The notes: generated by a model from the letters alone, not told the origin. Positions 18,080 through 27,716 are shown, numbered from the stretch's first letter. The stretch: 64,000 bases of DNA from Acidimicrobiales bacterium (GCA_030448105.1 JAUJNP010000009.1:84705-148704), one strand, 5' to 3'. Made by a program: numbers and translations.

Positions 18080-18570
18080 GGCGGCTTCGACGGTTCGCCG
18101 TCGTCGGTACCGTGATCGCCATGACGGTGGCGGGTTGCGGCGGCGGCGACGACGAGACCCGCGCGACGGTCACCGAGGCCCTGGAAGGGATCTTCGCCGC
18201 CGCCGGCGTGGACGCCGACCAGGTGTACCTCGACGCCTACGCCCGCCACTCGGCCGACAACGTGTGCGCCGACCTCCCCGACGACGACCGGTGGTACGCC
18301 GTGCGGGGCGCCGACCTGCGAGGCGGCCAGGTCGATCAGGACCGCATGCTGGCCGCCGCCGTCCGCCACCTCGATGAGGAGGGCTACCGGGTGGAGCGGT
18401 ACCGGCCGACCTCGGGCGTCGACCGGCCGGCGATCCGGGCCGTGTCCGACGACGTGACCCTCACCATGTTCGTGCAGGAGGACGGGCGGACCTTCGCCAA
18501 GGCGTTCGCCGGGCCGTGCGCCGAGCGCATCGGACGCTTCTCGGCCCGCATGTACGACCGCGAGCGCTGA
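18046..18570 (+). CDS. predicted lipoprotein of unknown function
   Basis: 174 residues from the GTG at 18046, which overlaps the preceding stop (GTGA). The N-terminus is Arg-rich, followed by a hydrophobic stretch and lipobox VAGC (Cys near residue 29), so it should be anchored to the outer face of the membrane. The mature part is small, with two further Cys (DNVCADL, AGPCAER) that could form a disulfide. I do not recognise the family. The overlap with the large repeat protein suggests the two are made together. Confidence 0.65.
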   Translation: MRWGAAGRTARRRLRRFAVVGTVIAMTVAGCGGGDDETRATVTEALEGIFAAAGVDADQVYLDAYARHSADNVCADLPDDDRWYAVRGADLRGGQVDQDRMLAAAVRHLDEEGYRVERYRPTSGVDRPAIRAVSDDVTLTMFVQEDGRTFAKAFAGPCAERIGRFSARMYDRER

Positions 18571-18574
18571 CGCC

Positions 18575-19456
18575 GTGCCTGCCACCACGGTCGCCCACGG
18601 CTTGCCCCTCAAGGTCCACGAGCGGGTCGGCCCGGCCGACCTGGCGGCCATCGAGATGGGGGACCGGGGCCTGCCCACCGCCCTGTTCGTGCACGGCTTC
18701 CCGACCCACGGCTTCCTGTGGCGCAAGGTGCTGCGCCTGCTCGACGGCGTGGTGCACGGCCTGGCGCCCGACCTGCTGGGCCTGGGCGACACGGTCGTGT
18801 CGCCGTACCAGAACTTCAGCCCGCCCATGCAGGCCGAGGTGCTGCTGGAGTGGCTCGACCGCCGGGGCATCGACCAGGTCGTGCTGGTCGGCCATGAGCA
18901 GGGAGGAGCGGTGGCTCAACAGATCGTGGCCAACCACCCCGAGCGGGTCAGCCACCTGGTGCTGGTCGACTCGGTGACCCACGACAACTGGCCCATCCCG
19001 TTGGCGGCCCAGGTCATGCGCCTGGCCCGCACCCCTGGAGTCGACGTGGTGGCCTACGCGCTGGATCTGCCCCGCCGGCTGGCCCACAACGCCCGGCTCG
19101 GCTTCGCCCGGGCCGTCTACGACCGGTCCCTCATGACCGACGAGGTGGTCGAGGAGTACCTGCGCCCCGTCTCCACGGTGGAGGGCCGCGAGCGGGCCCG
19201 CCGGTTCCTCCTGGCCGGCGACCACCGCTACACCCTCGAGTGCCTCCCCGGCCTGCGAGCGTTCGCCGGGCCGGCGGCGGTGGTCTGGGGCGCGGACGAC
19301 GCCTTCTTCTCGCCGTCATGGGGGATGCGCCTGGCCGGGGAGCTGCCGGGGGCGGGGGAGATGGAGCTCATCGGGTTCTGTGGCCACCTCGTGCCCGAGG
19401 AACGCCCGGACGTGATCGCCCGAGTGGTGCGGGAGCTCCTGGGCCGCCCGGGGTGA
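18575..19456 (+). CDS. alpha/beta hydrolase, haloalkane-dehalogenase/epoxide-hydrolase-like
   Basis: 293 residues. Oxyanion segment LFVHGFPTHGFLWRKV, nucleophile elbow VGHEQGGAVAQ near residue 108, acid region VVWGADDAFFSP and catalytic His in GFCGHLVPEERP. The elbow position normally holds Asp (GHDxGG) or Ser; here it is Glu (GAG codon), which is unusual and may mean altered chemistry, loss of activity or a base error. The GTG starts four bases after the lipoprotein stop; the 3' end overlaps the J-domain gene (GTGA). Confidence 0.82.
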   Translation: MPATTVAHGLPLKVHERVGPADLAAIEMGDRGLPTALFVHGFPTHGFLWRKVLRLLDGVVHGLAPDLLGLGDTVVSPYQNFSPPMQAEVLLEWLDRRGIDQVVLVGHEQGGAVAQQIVANHPERVSHLVLVDSVTHDNWPIPLAAQVMRLARTPGVDVVAYALDLPRRLAHNARLGFARAVYDRSLMTDEVVEEYLRPVSTVEGRERARRFLLAGDHRYTLECLPGLRAFAGPAAVVWGADDAFFSPSWGMRLAGELPGAGEMELIGFCGHLVPEERPDVIARVVRELLGRPG

Positions 19457-20106
19457 ACCACTACGAGGTGCTGGGCGTGCCGATGGGCGCCGATCCGGCC
19501 GAGATCCGCCGGGCCTACGTGCGCCTCGCCCGCCGCCACCACCCCGACCGCCGATCGGCTGAAGGCGCGGAGGCGGTGGCCGCCGCCCAGCGCCGCATGC
19601 AGGACATCAACGCCGCGTGGGAGGTCCTCGGGGACCCAGGGAGCCGGCGCCGCTACGACGACGCCGTCCGCGCCGGCACCGCCGAGGGACCCGTCCGCCC
19701 GGCGCCGGCGGGGCCGCGGGGCCCGGCCGGGAAGCCGTGGCGGCCCCTCGCCGACGACACCGCCTGGATGGATGACTTCGAGGCGTGGCGCCACGAGGAC
19801 GACGACCTGGTCGCTCCCGATCGGCCCCCCGCTCCGGGCCGACGGATCCTCACCATGCTCCCCGTCGCCGTGTTCGCAGCCGCCGTGGCCATGGGGTCCG
19901 TGGCCATGGTGCTCCAGTCGCGCCCGCTCCTGGCGGTGGCGTTCGTCGGCGTCGCCTTCTCCGCCGGCCTGTTCGTGCTAGTGCCGATGGTGGAGATGAC
20001 CCGGGGCGCGGGCCGCCCCGAGGCTCGACGACGACCGCGACGGCGCCGGCTTGGGTTCCGGCGCCGGCTCGGGCGTCGTCCAGGGCGTCGGTCGGGCCGT
20101 CGGTAG
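19453..20106 (+). CDS. J-domain membrane protein
   Basis: 217 residues. An N-terminal J domain (1-65) has NHYEVLGVPMGADPAEIRRAY and the HPD tripeptide (HHPDRR) near residue 29, required to stimulate DnaK ATPase. A Pro/Gly-rich linker follows. Two hydrophobic segments (about 135-155 and 160-180) and a very Arg-rich tail end the protein, so the J domain is probably held at the cytoplasmic face of the membrane. No DnaJ zinc finger or peptide-binding domain. The start overlaps the hydrolase stop. Its own TAG stop is the first half of the trpC -10. Confidence 0.85.
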   Translation: MNHYEVLGVPMGADPAEIRRAYVRLARRHHPDRRSAEGAEAVAAAQRRMQDINAAWEVLGDPGSRRRYDDAVRAGTAEGPVRPAPAGPRGPAGKPWRPLADDTAWMDDFEAWRHEDDDLVAPDRPPAPGRRILTMLPVAVFAAAVAMGSVAMVLQSRPLLAVAFVGVAFSAGLFVLVPMVEMTRGAGRPEARRRPRRRRLGFRRRLGRRPGRRSGRR

Positions 20107-20109
20107 GGT
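20104..20109 (+). promoter_or_regulatory. -10 element for trpC, leaderless
   Basis: TAGGGT, then eight bases, then the GTG at 20118. The first three bases are the stop codon of the J-domain gene. Confidence 0.55.
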
Positions 20110-20117
20110 CCGGCCCC

Positions 20118-20939
20118 GTGGCCACCTACCTCGATCGGATCCTTGCCGCCCACCGGGCGGCGGCGGCCGAGGACGACCGACCCCTCGCCGATCTGGTCGA
20201 GGAGGCCCGGGCCGGTCCGCCGGTCCGGGGCTTCCAGGCCGCCCTCGCCCGGGCCGAGGGGCTGGCCGTCATCGCCGAGGTGAAGCGCCGGTCGCCGTCC
20301 CGGGGGCCCCTGGCCCCCCGCCACGCCCCGGCCGCCCCCGCCCGCACCAACGCCGCCGGCGGCGCCCCCTGCCAGTCGGTGCTCACCGACCGCCAGTTGT
20401 GCGCCGGCTCACCCGCCGACCTGGCCGCGGCCCGGGCCGGCTGTTCCCTCCCGGTGCTGCGCAAGGACTTCACCGTCGACCCCCGCGACGTGTGCGACGC
20501 CCGCACGATGGGCGCCGACTGCGTGCTCCTCATCGCCGCCGCCCTCGCCGGCGGCGAGCTCGACGACCTCGGCGCCCTCGCCGCCGACGTCGGCCTCGAC
20601 GCCCTGGTGGAGGTGCACGACGAAGCCGACCTGGCCCGGGCATTGCGAGCCGGCGCAACCCTGATCGGCGTGAACCAGCGCGACCTCGTCACCTTCCAGG
20701 TCGACACCGAGCGCGCCGCCCGCCTGGCGCCCCTGCTGCCGGCGGGCAACGTCGCGGTGGCGGAGTCGGGCGTGCGGGGCCCGGCCGACGCCCGCCGCCT
20801 GGCCGCCGCGGGCTACCGGGCGGTGCTGGTGGGCGAGGCGCTGGTGAGGGCGGAGGACCCAGGCGCGGCGGTGGCTGCCCTGCGCGGCGCCGCCGGGCGA
20901 CGTGGCCAACCGGCTGGTCCCACCGGCCTCGACGGGTGA
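20118..20939 (+). CDS. trpC: indole-3-glycerol-phosphate synthase
   Basis: 273 residues, TIM barrel. Closes the indole ring. Active-site residues are in VIAEVKRRSPS (Glu, Lys), LPVLRKDFTVDP (Lys near 115), ALVEVHDE (Glu), IGVNQRDL (Asn) and VAVAESGV (Ser). Residues about 66-98 (LAPRHAPAAPARTN onward, SVLTDRQLCAG) depart strongly from the usual LAPDLDPAALARxY / SVLTDxxFFGG although the frame is kept, so base errors or unusual divergence are possible. trpC is separated from trpE by seven unrelated genes. Confidence 0.9.
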   Translation: MATYLDRILAAHRAAAAEDDRPLADLVEEARAGPPVRGFQAALARAEGLAVIAEVKRRSPSRGPLAPRHAPAAPARTNAAGGAPCQSVLTDRQLCAGSPADLAAARAGCSLPVLRKDFTVDPRDVCDARTMGADCVLLIAAALAGGELDDLGALAADVGLDALVEVHDEADLARALRAGATLIGVNQRDLVTFQVDTERAARLAPLLPAGNVAVAESGVRGPADARRLAAAGYRAVLVGEALVRAEDPGAAVAALRGAAGRRGQPAGPTGLDG

Positions 20940-20943
20940 CACT
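20938..20943 (+). promoter_or_regulatory. weak -10 element for DUF885 gene
   Basis: GACACT, then seven bases, then the ATG at 20951. It overlaps the TGA stop of trpC. Confidence 0.35.
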
Positions 20944-20950
20944 CGCGCCC

Positions 20951-22657
20951 ATGGACGCTTCTGCGCAGACCACCGACGCCCGTCGGCACCCCGTGTTCGA
21001 CCTGAGCGACCGGTTCGTCGACGACCTGGCCGCCCGGCGCCCGATGCTGGCGACCGCCCTCGGCCTCGCCGGTCAAGACCACGAGTGGGACGACCCCTCC
21101 CCCGCGGGCCAGGAGGCCATCGCCGGGTTCCTGCGTGAACAGCGCAGCACCCTGGCCGGGCTCCCGTCCACCGAGGACCGCTGGGCCGCCCTCGCCGTGC
21201 GCATCCTCGCGGAGGAGATCGAGCTGGCGCTCGAGCCGTTCGAGCACGGCGACCACCTTCGCGAGCTCGGCCACATCCAGAGCCTCTTCCCGGAGCTCCG
21301 GGAGACCTTCGACCTCATGGACACCGAATCGGTGGAGGGCTGGCGGGCCGTGGCAACTCGGTTGTCGACCATCGGCCAGCCCCTGGCCGGCTGGCGCGAG
21401 AGCCTGAGCGAGGGGATGGCGCGTGGTCTGTGGGCCAGCCGTCGCCAGGCCGAGAGCATCATCGGCCAGCTGAGGGCGTCGGTGTCGCCCGACGGTGCGT
21501 TCACCGGGCTGGTAGCCGGCTTCGCCGACTCCGGCGTCACCGACGAGGGCCTCGGTGACGGGCTGCGTGACGCCCTCGACGCCGCCGGGCGGGCCACCGA
21601 GGAGATGGCCGTCTGGCTGGAGGAGGAGTACCTGCCCGGCGCGCCGACCCGGGACGGGGTGGGCGAGGAGCGCTACGCCCGCCACGCCCGGTCCTTCCTC
21701 GGTACCGACCTCGACCTGGCCGACACCTACCGCTGGGGGTGGGACCACCTCGCCGAGATCCGCTCGGAGATGGAGGAGTTGGCACGGCGCATCGACCCCA
21801 CCACGGATCTGGCCGGGGTGGTGGCCGGCCTCGATGCCGATCCGGCCCGGTCGGCGGCGTCGCCCGAGAAGTTCCGCTCGGCCATGCTCGAACGCATCCG
21901 GCGGGCCATGGAGGAGCTGACCGACACCCACTTCGAGATCCCCGAGCAGATCCGCACCATCGACGTGCGCCTCGCCCCCAAGGGGGCGGCCCTGGGCGCC
22001 TACTTCGCCCCGCCGTCGGAGGACTTCAGCCGTCCGGGCACGACGTGGTGGTCACTGGGCGACCAGGAGGTGGTGCCCTACTGGAACCAGGTCAGCACCG
22101 CCTACCACGAGGGCTTCCCGGGCCATCACCTGCAGTGCGGGCTGCAGGTCTGCCTCGGTGACCGCCTCAGCCGGGTGCACCGGCTGCTGTTCTGGTTGCC
22201 GGGCTACGGCGAGGGCTGGGCCCTCTACGCCGAGCGGCTCATGCGCGAGCTGGGCTACCTCGACCGTCCGGAGCTGGAGCTGGGCATGCTGTCGAGCAGC
22301 GCCCTGCGGGCGGTGCGGGTGGTGATCGACATCGGGTCCCACCTCGAGCTGCCCATCCCCGCCGGCGTGGCCTTCCATCCCGGCGAGCGCTGGACCTACG
22401 ACCTCGGCGTGGAAGCGCTCGAGCACTACGCGTTCGAGCCGCCGGCCGTGGCCCGCTCGGAGATCACCCGCTACCTCGGCTGGCCCGGGCAGGCCATCAG
22501 CTACAAGGTCGGGGAGCGGGCCATCCTGGCCCTACGCGACGAGGTCCGGGCCCGGGACGGGGCCGACTTCGACCTCAAGGCCTTCCACGAGCGGGTGCTG
22601 GGCTCGGGACCGGTCGGGCTCGATCACCTGCGGGAGCTGGTCCTGGCCGACGCGTAG
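20951..22657 (+). CDS. DUF885-family metallopeptidase
   Basis: 568 residues, cytoplasmic (no signal peptide). The zinc motif HEGFPGHH near residue 386 (HExxPGH) and the downstream [14 protein letters not shown] (third ligand Glu) are the DUF885 hallmarks, as are [13 protein letters not shown] and [14 protein letters not shown] near the C-terminus. The family is thought to hydrolyse peptides; the substrate is unknown. It is inserted between trpC and trpF with no obvious link to tryptophan synthesis. Its TAG stop is also the first half of the trpF -10. Confidence 0.9.
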   Translation: MDASAQTTDARRHPVFDLSDRFVDDLAARRPMLATALGLAGQDHEWDDPSPAGQEAIAGFLREQRSTLAGLPSTEDRWAALAVRILAEEIELALEPFEHGDHLRELGHIQSLFPELRETFDLMDTESVEGWRAVATRLSTIGQPLAGWRESLSEGMARGLWASRRQAESIIGQLRASVSPDGAFTGLVAGFADSGVTDEGLGDGLRDALDAAGRATEEMAVWLEEEYLPGAPTRDGVGEERYARHARSFLGTDLDLADTYRWGWDHLAEIRSEMEELARRIDPTTDLAGVVAGLDADPARSAASPEKFRSAMLERIRRAMEELTDTHFEIPEQIRTIDVRLAPKGAALGAYFAPPSEDFSRPGTTWWSLGDQEVVPYWNQVSTAYHEGFPGHHLQCGLQVCLGDRLSRVHRLLFWLPGYGEGWALYAERLMRELGYLDRPELELGMLSSSALRAVRVVIDIGSHLELPIPAGVAFHPGERWTYDLGVEALEHYAFEPPAVARSEITRYLGWPGQAISYKVGERAILALRDEVRARDGADFDLKAFHERVLGSGPVGLDHLRELVLADA

Positions 22658-22660
22658 CAT
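22655..22660 (+). promoter_or_regulatory. -10 element for trpFBA, leaderless
   Basis: TAGCAT, then six bases, then the GTG at 22667. It begins with the stop codon of the DUF885 gene. Confidence 0.6.
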
Positions 22661-22666
22661 GCCCGG

Positions 22667-23335
22667 GTGTTCGTGAAGATCTGCGGCATCACCAGCGAGG
22701 AGGACGCTCTCCTCGCCGTGGCCATGGGCGCCGACGCCGTGGGCTTCATCTTCGCGCCGTCCAAGCGCCAGGTGGCTCCCACGCTGGTGCGCGACATCGT
22801 CCGCCGGCTCCCTCCCGAGATCCTCACCGTGGGCGTGTTCCGCGACGAGGCGCCCCAGCGGGTGGTCGACATAGTGCACACCGCCGGCCTGCGGGCGGCC
22901 CAGCTCCACGGCCACGAGACCCCCGACGTCTCCCGCTGGGTCCGCGCCCGGGTCCGGTTCGTGGTGCAGGGCTTCACTGCCGGCGACCGCAACCTGGACC
23001 GGGCCGACGACTACGGCGCCGACGCCATCCTCATCGATTCCGCCACCCCCGGCACCGGCGAGCTGTTCGACTGGTCGCTCGCCGAAGGCGCGCCGGCCGG
23101 GCGCCGGGTGGTGATGGCCGGCGGCCTCACCCCCGACAACGTGGCCGACGCCATCGAACGGATCGGCCCCTGGGGCGTCGACGTGGCCACCGGGGTGGAG
23201 GTCGAGGGGGGCGAAGCGGGCCGCAAGGACGCCCGCAAGGTCCGCGCCTTCATCGCCAACGCCAAGGCCGCCGCCCCCGACGATTACGAGTCCGCCTTCG
23301 AGGCGCCCTACGACTGGATGGAGGACGAGGGGTGA
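22667..23335 (+). CDS. trpF: phosphoribosylanthranilate isomerase
   Basis: 222 residues, TIM barrel. The catalytic Cys is in [13 protein letters not shown], Asp in [16 protein letters not shown], with FAPSKRQV and [11 protein letters not shown] and the phosphate loop [15 protein letters not shown] dedicated TrpF is notable because many actinobacteria lack it and rely on PriA. About 20 extra acidic residues ([18 protein letters not shown]) follow the barrel. The stop overlaps trpB by four bases. Confidence 0.96.
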   Translation: MFVKICGITSEEDALLAVAMGADAVGFIFAPSKRQVAPTLVRDIVRRLPPEILTVGVFRDEAPQRVVDIVHTAGLRAAQLHGHETPDVSRWVRARVRFVVQGFTAGDRNLDRADDYGADAILIDSATPGTGELFDWSLAEGAPAGRRVVMAGGLTPDNVADAIERIGPWGVDVATGVEVEGGEAGRKDARKVRAFIANAKAAAPDDYESAFEAPYDWMEDEG

Positions 23336-24615
23336 CCGCCGCTGCGGAGTCCGCCAAGCGGAGCAGCGAGGAGGATGTGACCCGGATCGGCGAAGCCGGC
23401 TCCGCCGGAGGCGGAGCGAATGTCGCGGACCCGTTCTCCGACCCATCGGAGAACGGCCGGTTCGGTGACTTCGGGGGGCGGTTCGTGCCCGAGACGCTCA
23501 TGCCCGCCTGCGTCGAGCTGGAGGCTGCGTTCCGCGACGCGTGGGCCGACCCGGGCTTCCGGGCCGAGCTCGACGGGTTGCTCCGCGACTACGCCGGCCG
23601 ACCGTCCCCGGTCACCGACTGCGCCCGGCTGTCGGAGCGGCTGGGCGTGCGGGTCCTGCTCAAGCGGGAGGACCTCAACCACACGGGCAGCCACAAGATC
23701 AACAACGTGCTGGGCCAGGCCCTGCTGGCCCGGCGCATGGGCAAGTCCCGGGTGATCGCCGAGACCGGCGCCGGCCAGCACGGGGTGGCCACCGCCACCG
23801 CCGCCGCGCTGCTGGGCCAGGAGTGCGTCGTCTACATGGGCGACGTCGACATGGAGCGCCAGGCCCTCAACGTCTTCCGCATGCGCCTGCTCGGGGCCGA
23901 GGTCCGCCCGGCCAGCACCGGCAGCCGCACCCTGAAGGACGCGGTCAACGAGGCCATGCGCGACTGGGTGTCGTCGGTGGAGACCACCCACTACTGCCTG
24001 GGCTCGGTGATGGGCCCCCACCCCTACCCCTGGATGGTGCGCGAGCTGCACCGGGTGATCGGCGACGAGGCCCGGGAGCAGTGCCGGACCCTGCTCGGGG
24101 CCGACCCCGACGTGGTGGTGGCGTGCGTGGGCGGTGGTTCGAACGCCGCCGGCATCTTCAGCGGGTTCGGCCGCTCGCCGGGCACCGAGCTGTGGGGCGC
24201 CGAGCCGGCCGGCGGGGCGGCGGTGAACCGGGGCGTGCCGGGGATCGTCCACGGCATGAAGTCGTACCTGATGCAGGACGAGTGGGGGCAGGTGCTGGAG
24301 GCGGATTCGATCTCTGCCGGCCTCGACTACCCGGGCATCGGCCCCGAGCACGCCCACCTGGCCGAGACCGGCCGGGCCCGCTACGAGGCGGTGTCCGACG
24401 ACGAGGTGCTCGACGCCTTCGCCACCCTGGCGCGCACCGAGGGCATCATCCCCGCCCTCGAGTCGGCCCACGCGCTGGCGATGGTGATCCGCCACCGCCA
24501 GGCGCTGGCCGGGCGCACCGTGCTGGTGAACCTGAGCGGACGGGGCGACAAGGACGTGGCCCAGGTGTCGGACATCTTCGGTCCCGACGCCGGCGCCGCC
24601 CGCGGGCTGAGGTGA
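23332..24615 (+). CDS. trpB: tryptophan synthase beta chain
   Basis: 427 residues, PLP enzyme. Condenses indole with serine. PLP Lys near residue 121 in [28 protein letters not shown] loop ([11 protein letters not shown]); phosphate loop [19 protein letters not shown] at the end. The conserved domain begins at [17 protein letters not shown] near residue 42. The 40 residues before it are encoded by a palindromic repeat related to two copies in front of uvrB, so the N-terminal extension appears to be a repeat insertion. The GTG overlaps trpF. Confidence 0.96.
   Translation: MTAAAESAKRSSEEDVTRIGEAGSAGGGANVADPFSDPSENGRFGDFGGRFVPETLMPACVELEAAFRDAWADPGFRAELDGLLRDYAGRPSPVTDCARLSERLGVRVLLKREDLNHTGSHKINNVLGQALLARRMGKSRVIAETGAGQHGVATATAAALLGQECVVYMGDVDMERQALNVFRMRLLGAEVRPASTGSRTLKDAVNEAMRDWVSSVETTHYCLGSVMGPHPYPWMVRELHRVIGDEAREQCRTLLGADPDVVVACVGGGSNAAGIFSGFGRSPGTELWGAEPAGGAAVNRGVPGIVHGMKSYLMQDEWGQVLEADSISAGLDYPGIGPEHAHLAETGRARYEAVSDDEVLDAFATLARTEGIIPALESAHALAMVIRHRQALAGRTVLVNLSGRGDKDVAQVSDIFGPDAGAARGLR
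23348..23453 (+). repeat. REP-like palindromic element inside trpB 5' coding region
   Basis: Three inverted repeats in a row: 23350-23362 (5-bp stem), 23399-23417 (8-bp stem GCTCCGCC/GGCGGAGC) and 23434-23453 (8-bp stem TTCTCCGA/TCGGAGAA). The first about 49 bases align with the repeats at 53332-53371 and 53401-53440, sharing AGTCCGCCA and GCGGAGCAGCG. Confidence 0.7.
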
Positions 24616-25412
24616 CCGAACCGGCAGGGCCGGGCCCGCTCGAGGCGCACCTGCGACGCCGGCGGGAGGGCGGGCGCAAGCTGCTCGTGCCCTACGTCAC
24701 CGGCGGGCTCGACGAACGCTGGACCGAGCTGCTGCGGGCCATGGTGGCGGCGGGGGCCGATGCCGTAGAGGTTGGCATCCCGTTCTCGGACCCGGTGATG
24801 GACGGACCCACCATCCAGGAGGCGTCGCTGCGGGCTCTGGCTCGAGGCACGACGCCGGCGTCGATCCTCGCCGACCTGCGGGCGGTGGCCGCCGACGTCG
24901 ACGTGCCGCTGGTGGCGATGACCTACTTCAACCTGGTCTTCCGGGCCGGGCCGGAGCGCTTCGCGGCCGAAGCGGTGGCGGCTGGCATTGCCGGCGTGAT
25001 CCTGCCCGACGTGCCGATGGAGGAGCTGGGGGAGTGGGAACCGGCCGGCCAGGCCGCCGGCCTGGAGACGGTGCTGCTGGCCAGCCCCCTCAGCAGCGAC
25101 GAGCGGCTGGCCCTGCTGTGTGACCGGTCGCAGGGCTTCGTGTACGGCGTGAACCTGCTCGGCGTCACCGGCGAACGGGCCTCGGTCGGCGGCGCGGCAG
25201 GAGTGCTGGCCAAGCGGCTCAAGGCCATCACCGACACGCCGGTGATCATGGGATTCGGCGTGTCCGACGGCGAGCAGGCCCGCGCTATCGCCGCCCCCGC
25301 CGACGGGGTGGTGGTGGCTTCGGCCATCATGCGCCGGGTCCTCGACGGCGCCGGCCCCGAGGAGGCCGCCACCTTCGTCGCCGACCTCCGCGCCGCCCTC
25401 GACAGAGGCTGA
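24612..25412 (+). CDS. trpA: tryptophan synthase alpha chain
   Basis: 266 residues, TIM barrel. Cleaves indole-3-glycerol phosphate to indole and G3P. The catalytic Glu and Asp are in [19 protein letters not shown]; further signatures are [23 protein letters not shown] and [11 protein letters not shown]. The GTG overlaps the trpB stop. A short hairpin GAGGC-TGAG-GCCTC spans the stop (about 25404-25417) and may aid termination of the trpFBA transcript. Confidence 0.96.
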   Translation: MTEPAGPGPLEAHLRRRREGGRKLLVPYVTGGLDERWTELLRAMVAAGADAVEVGIPFSDPVMDGPTIQEASLRALARGTTPASILADLRAVAADVDVPLVAMTYFNLVFRAGPERFAAEAVAAGIAGVILPDVPMEELGEWEPAGQAAGLETVLLASPLSSDERLALLCDRSQGFVYGVNLLGVTGERASVGGAAGVLAKRLKAITDTPVIMGFGVSDGEQARAIAAPADGVVVASAIMRRVLDGAGPEEAATFVADLRAALDRG

Positions 25413-25447
25413 GGCCTCACCCACCGAAGCCGGCGTGTTCCACCACC

Positions 25448-25963
25448 ATGGAGGGAGTGGAGCTCAGCGGGTCCCGAAGTGCGGCCGGTCCTGTCCGCAG
25501 GCGGAGGTCCGCGCACGCATTGCGGTTGGTGGTCGCGGTCAGCGGCGGCGCCTCGGCTCTGACGGCATGGCTCGCCCTCCTGCCGTGGGACCTGTCGGAG
25601 GTCGACGAGCGCGGGCGGACGCTGCCGTCTGGAGGCGACCGGAATGCACCCGCGATCGCCATGGTCCTGGTCATGGTGATCGTGGGCGGAGTCGTGCTGT
25701 CCCTGCTGATCGCCCGCCGCGGAGTGGGCTCCTCGTTCACCGCTGGCGGATGCGTGGTCTGGGCTGTGTTGTTCGGGTGGCGAGCAGGGACGTCACGCAC
25801 CAGCGGCGCGAACATGTTCGCCATTCCGCTGCTGTTCGCGGTCGTCCCCGCGGCGATCCTCGTCCCAGCCGTGATGAGCGTCGTGGACCGAGGAGCGGCG
25901 CGGCGCCGGGACAGACGTGCACCCCCGAACCGGTTGGCCGATACGCGTCCGAGCGACCGGTGA
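25448..25963 (+). CDS. small membrane protein of unknown function
   Basis: 171 residues with four hydrophobic segments (about 26-46, 70-92, 98-115 and 120-145), a basic N-terminus (RRRRSAH) and an Arg-rich C-terminal tail. No motif I recognise. The ATG at 25448 lacks both a Shine-Dalgarno sequence and a well-phased -10, so the start is uncertain. It could be cotranscribed with trpA, 35 bp upstream. Confidence 0.5.
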   Translation: MEGVELSGSRSAAGPVRRRRSAHALRLVVAVSGGASALTAWLALLPWDLSEVDERGRTLPSGGDRNAPAIAMVLVMVIVGGVVLSLLIARRGVGSSFTAGGCVVWAVLFGWRAGTSRTSGANMFAIPLLFAVVPAAILVPAVMSVVDRGAARRRDRRAPPNRLADTRPSDR

Positions 25964-26045
25964 GAGGGCTGGCTCGACGCGTGTAGTGACCGACGGGACC
26001 GGAAATATTGTCCGGTGAAGGGTTCCATTTCCCGGCTCGGGCCAG

Positions 26046-26051
26046 TATGCT
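26046..26051 (+). promoter_or_regulatory. -10 element for the DUF222/HNH gene, leaderless
   Basis: TATGCT, then six bases, then the ATG at 26058. The AT-rich context GTATGCTACGTATATG is unusual for this window. Confidence 0.6.
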
Positions 26052-26057
26052 ACGTAT

Positions 26058-27259
26058 ATGTGTTCGGGTCACGCAGACAGATCCTCGATCGATGAGTTGC
26101 TCACGGTCGACGCCCGGTCGCTGAGCGACGGCGAGGTGGGTGAGTGGCTCTTGGCGTTGGATCGGGCTCGTTCCGCGTTGGAGGCGGTGCAGTTGCGGGC
26201 GGCGACCGTGTTCGATGCCCGGGTGGTGTACGCGGCCGACGGGGCGCCCTCGGCGCCGTCTTGGTTGGCGGCCCGTGCCGATGTGTCCCGCTCGCAGGCG
26301 GCGGCGCTGGTGCGCCACGGGCGGATGCTGCGCTGGCACCCGGCGAGCGACGCGGCGTGCGCCTCGTTGGGGACTACCAAGGTGCGGACCATGTTGCGGT
26401 TCGTGAACCCCCGGGTGGCCGAGGCGTTCGACCGGGACGAGGCCATGCTCCTCGAAGCGGTGCGGGACCTGAGCGTGGACCAGACGGCCACGGTGATGCG
26501 CCACTGGGTGTGCCGGGTCGACGCTGATGGAGCTGAGCCCCGGGTGGCGGAGCCCTCCGAGGTGCGGCTGCGGCAGACCTTCGGGGGCCGCTGGCACCTC
26601 GACGGTGACCTGGAGGTCACCGATGGCGCCCAGCTGCACGCCGCCCTGGCCTCCCACGCCGAGCGGCTCTACCGCCGGGAGGCGGCCTCGCCCGACGGGG
26701 TGCAGTCGACTACGCTCAGCGGATGGGCCGGGCGTTGATCGATCTGGTCACCCGGGCCGCGGGGCTCGATGCCAGCGTGGACACCCGCACCGCGCCGGTG
26801 GTGTCGGTGATCATCGATCTCGACGCCCTCACCGGCCACAACCCCGACGCCGAAGCCGACATCGTCGGGGCCGGTCCGATCAGCGGTGGAGACGGCGCGG
26901 CGGTTGGCCTGCGACAGCCGGATCGGGCGGGTCATCTGCCGGGGCCGCTCGGAGATCTTGGACCTGGGCCGCCTGGAACGCACCGTCACCCCCGCCCAAC
27001 GCCGGGCCCTGGTCATCCGCGACCAGGGCTGTGTGTTCACCGGGTGCACCGCCCCACCGGGCTGGGTGAAGCCCATCACCTCAAACCGTGGGACCAGGGC
27101 GGGCACACCGACCTCGACCAGCTCGGCCTGCTCTGCTCGCATCACCACCACCTCGTCCACGAAGGCGGCTACCGGATCGAACGGGCTCCCGACCGCACCG
27201 GGTTCGGCTGCTACCGGCCCGACGGCACCCCCATCACCACCACCCACCTCGCCGCCTGA
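26058..27259 (+). pseudogene. DUF222/HNH endonuclease (13E12-type), at least three frameshifts
   Basis: Reading across three frames gives a typical actinobacterial DUF222-HNH protein of about 400 residues. The N-terminal DUF222 part runs from 26058 to about 26710. AQRMGRALIDLVTRAAGLD continues in another frame to about 26880, then VETARRLACDSRIGRVI to about 27065. Finally AHHLKPWDQGGHTDLDQLGLLCSHHHHLVHE, with GCVFTGC just before, gives the HNH zinc and catalytic residues to the stop at 27259. Breaks are near 26710, 26883 and 27067. Members are multicopy, repeat-like genes of unclear role. Either the gene is decaying or this patch is badly called; the next two genes are broken too. Confidence 0.75.
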
Positions 27260-27708
27260 ACCGGCCGAGCAGGCAGCCGTCGGTGGAGACGAACACCGAG
27301 GTGACCACCCATCCGGCCGGGCGCTGCTCGGCGGTGATCTGGGCGTACCCGCCGGTGGACCGGTTCCGGTACAAGTGCTGGTGGAGAACTCCCCGGAGTC
27401 ACAGCCGTAGACGTCGTAGCCGTCGGCGGGCTGGGCGAACAGGGCGTCGACGGCCTTGATCTCCGCGCCGGCCAGGGCGGCCGCCCGGTCACCTCGGCAC
27501 CGACCAGGTGCTCGATCGCCTCGGGCGGGGAAGGCGAGGGTCGGCCCGGGCGGGACGGTGGTGGTGGAGGCGGTCGTCGGCGGCGCCGTCGTCGTGGTCG
27601 TGGTCGTGGTGGCCGTCGAGCGATCCGCCGAGGAACGGGGGCGAGGAGACCCCCGCAGCCGGCGAGCGCCGCCGCCGCCAAGATCGTGGCCGCCACCCTG
27701 GCCCGCAT
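27234..27708 (-). pseudogene. lipoprotein with Thr-rich linker, several frameshifts
   Basis: The ATG at 27708 follows a TAGGGT -10 by eight bases. The N-terminus MRARVAATILAAAALAGCGG is a clear lipoprotein signal with lipobox. The frame then shifts into a linker of Thr and Pro (TATTTTTTTTAPPTT), shifts again at EAIEHLVGAEVTGR, again at ALAGAEIKAVDALF, and finally into LYRNRSTGGYAQITAEQ...STDGCLLGRF ending at 27234. About four indels within 475 bases. The reconstructed product would be an exported lipoprotein of about 155 residues with two Cys in the mature domain. Family not recognised. Confidence 0.55.
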
Positions 27709-27716
27709 CGGCGGGC

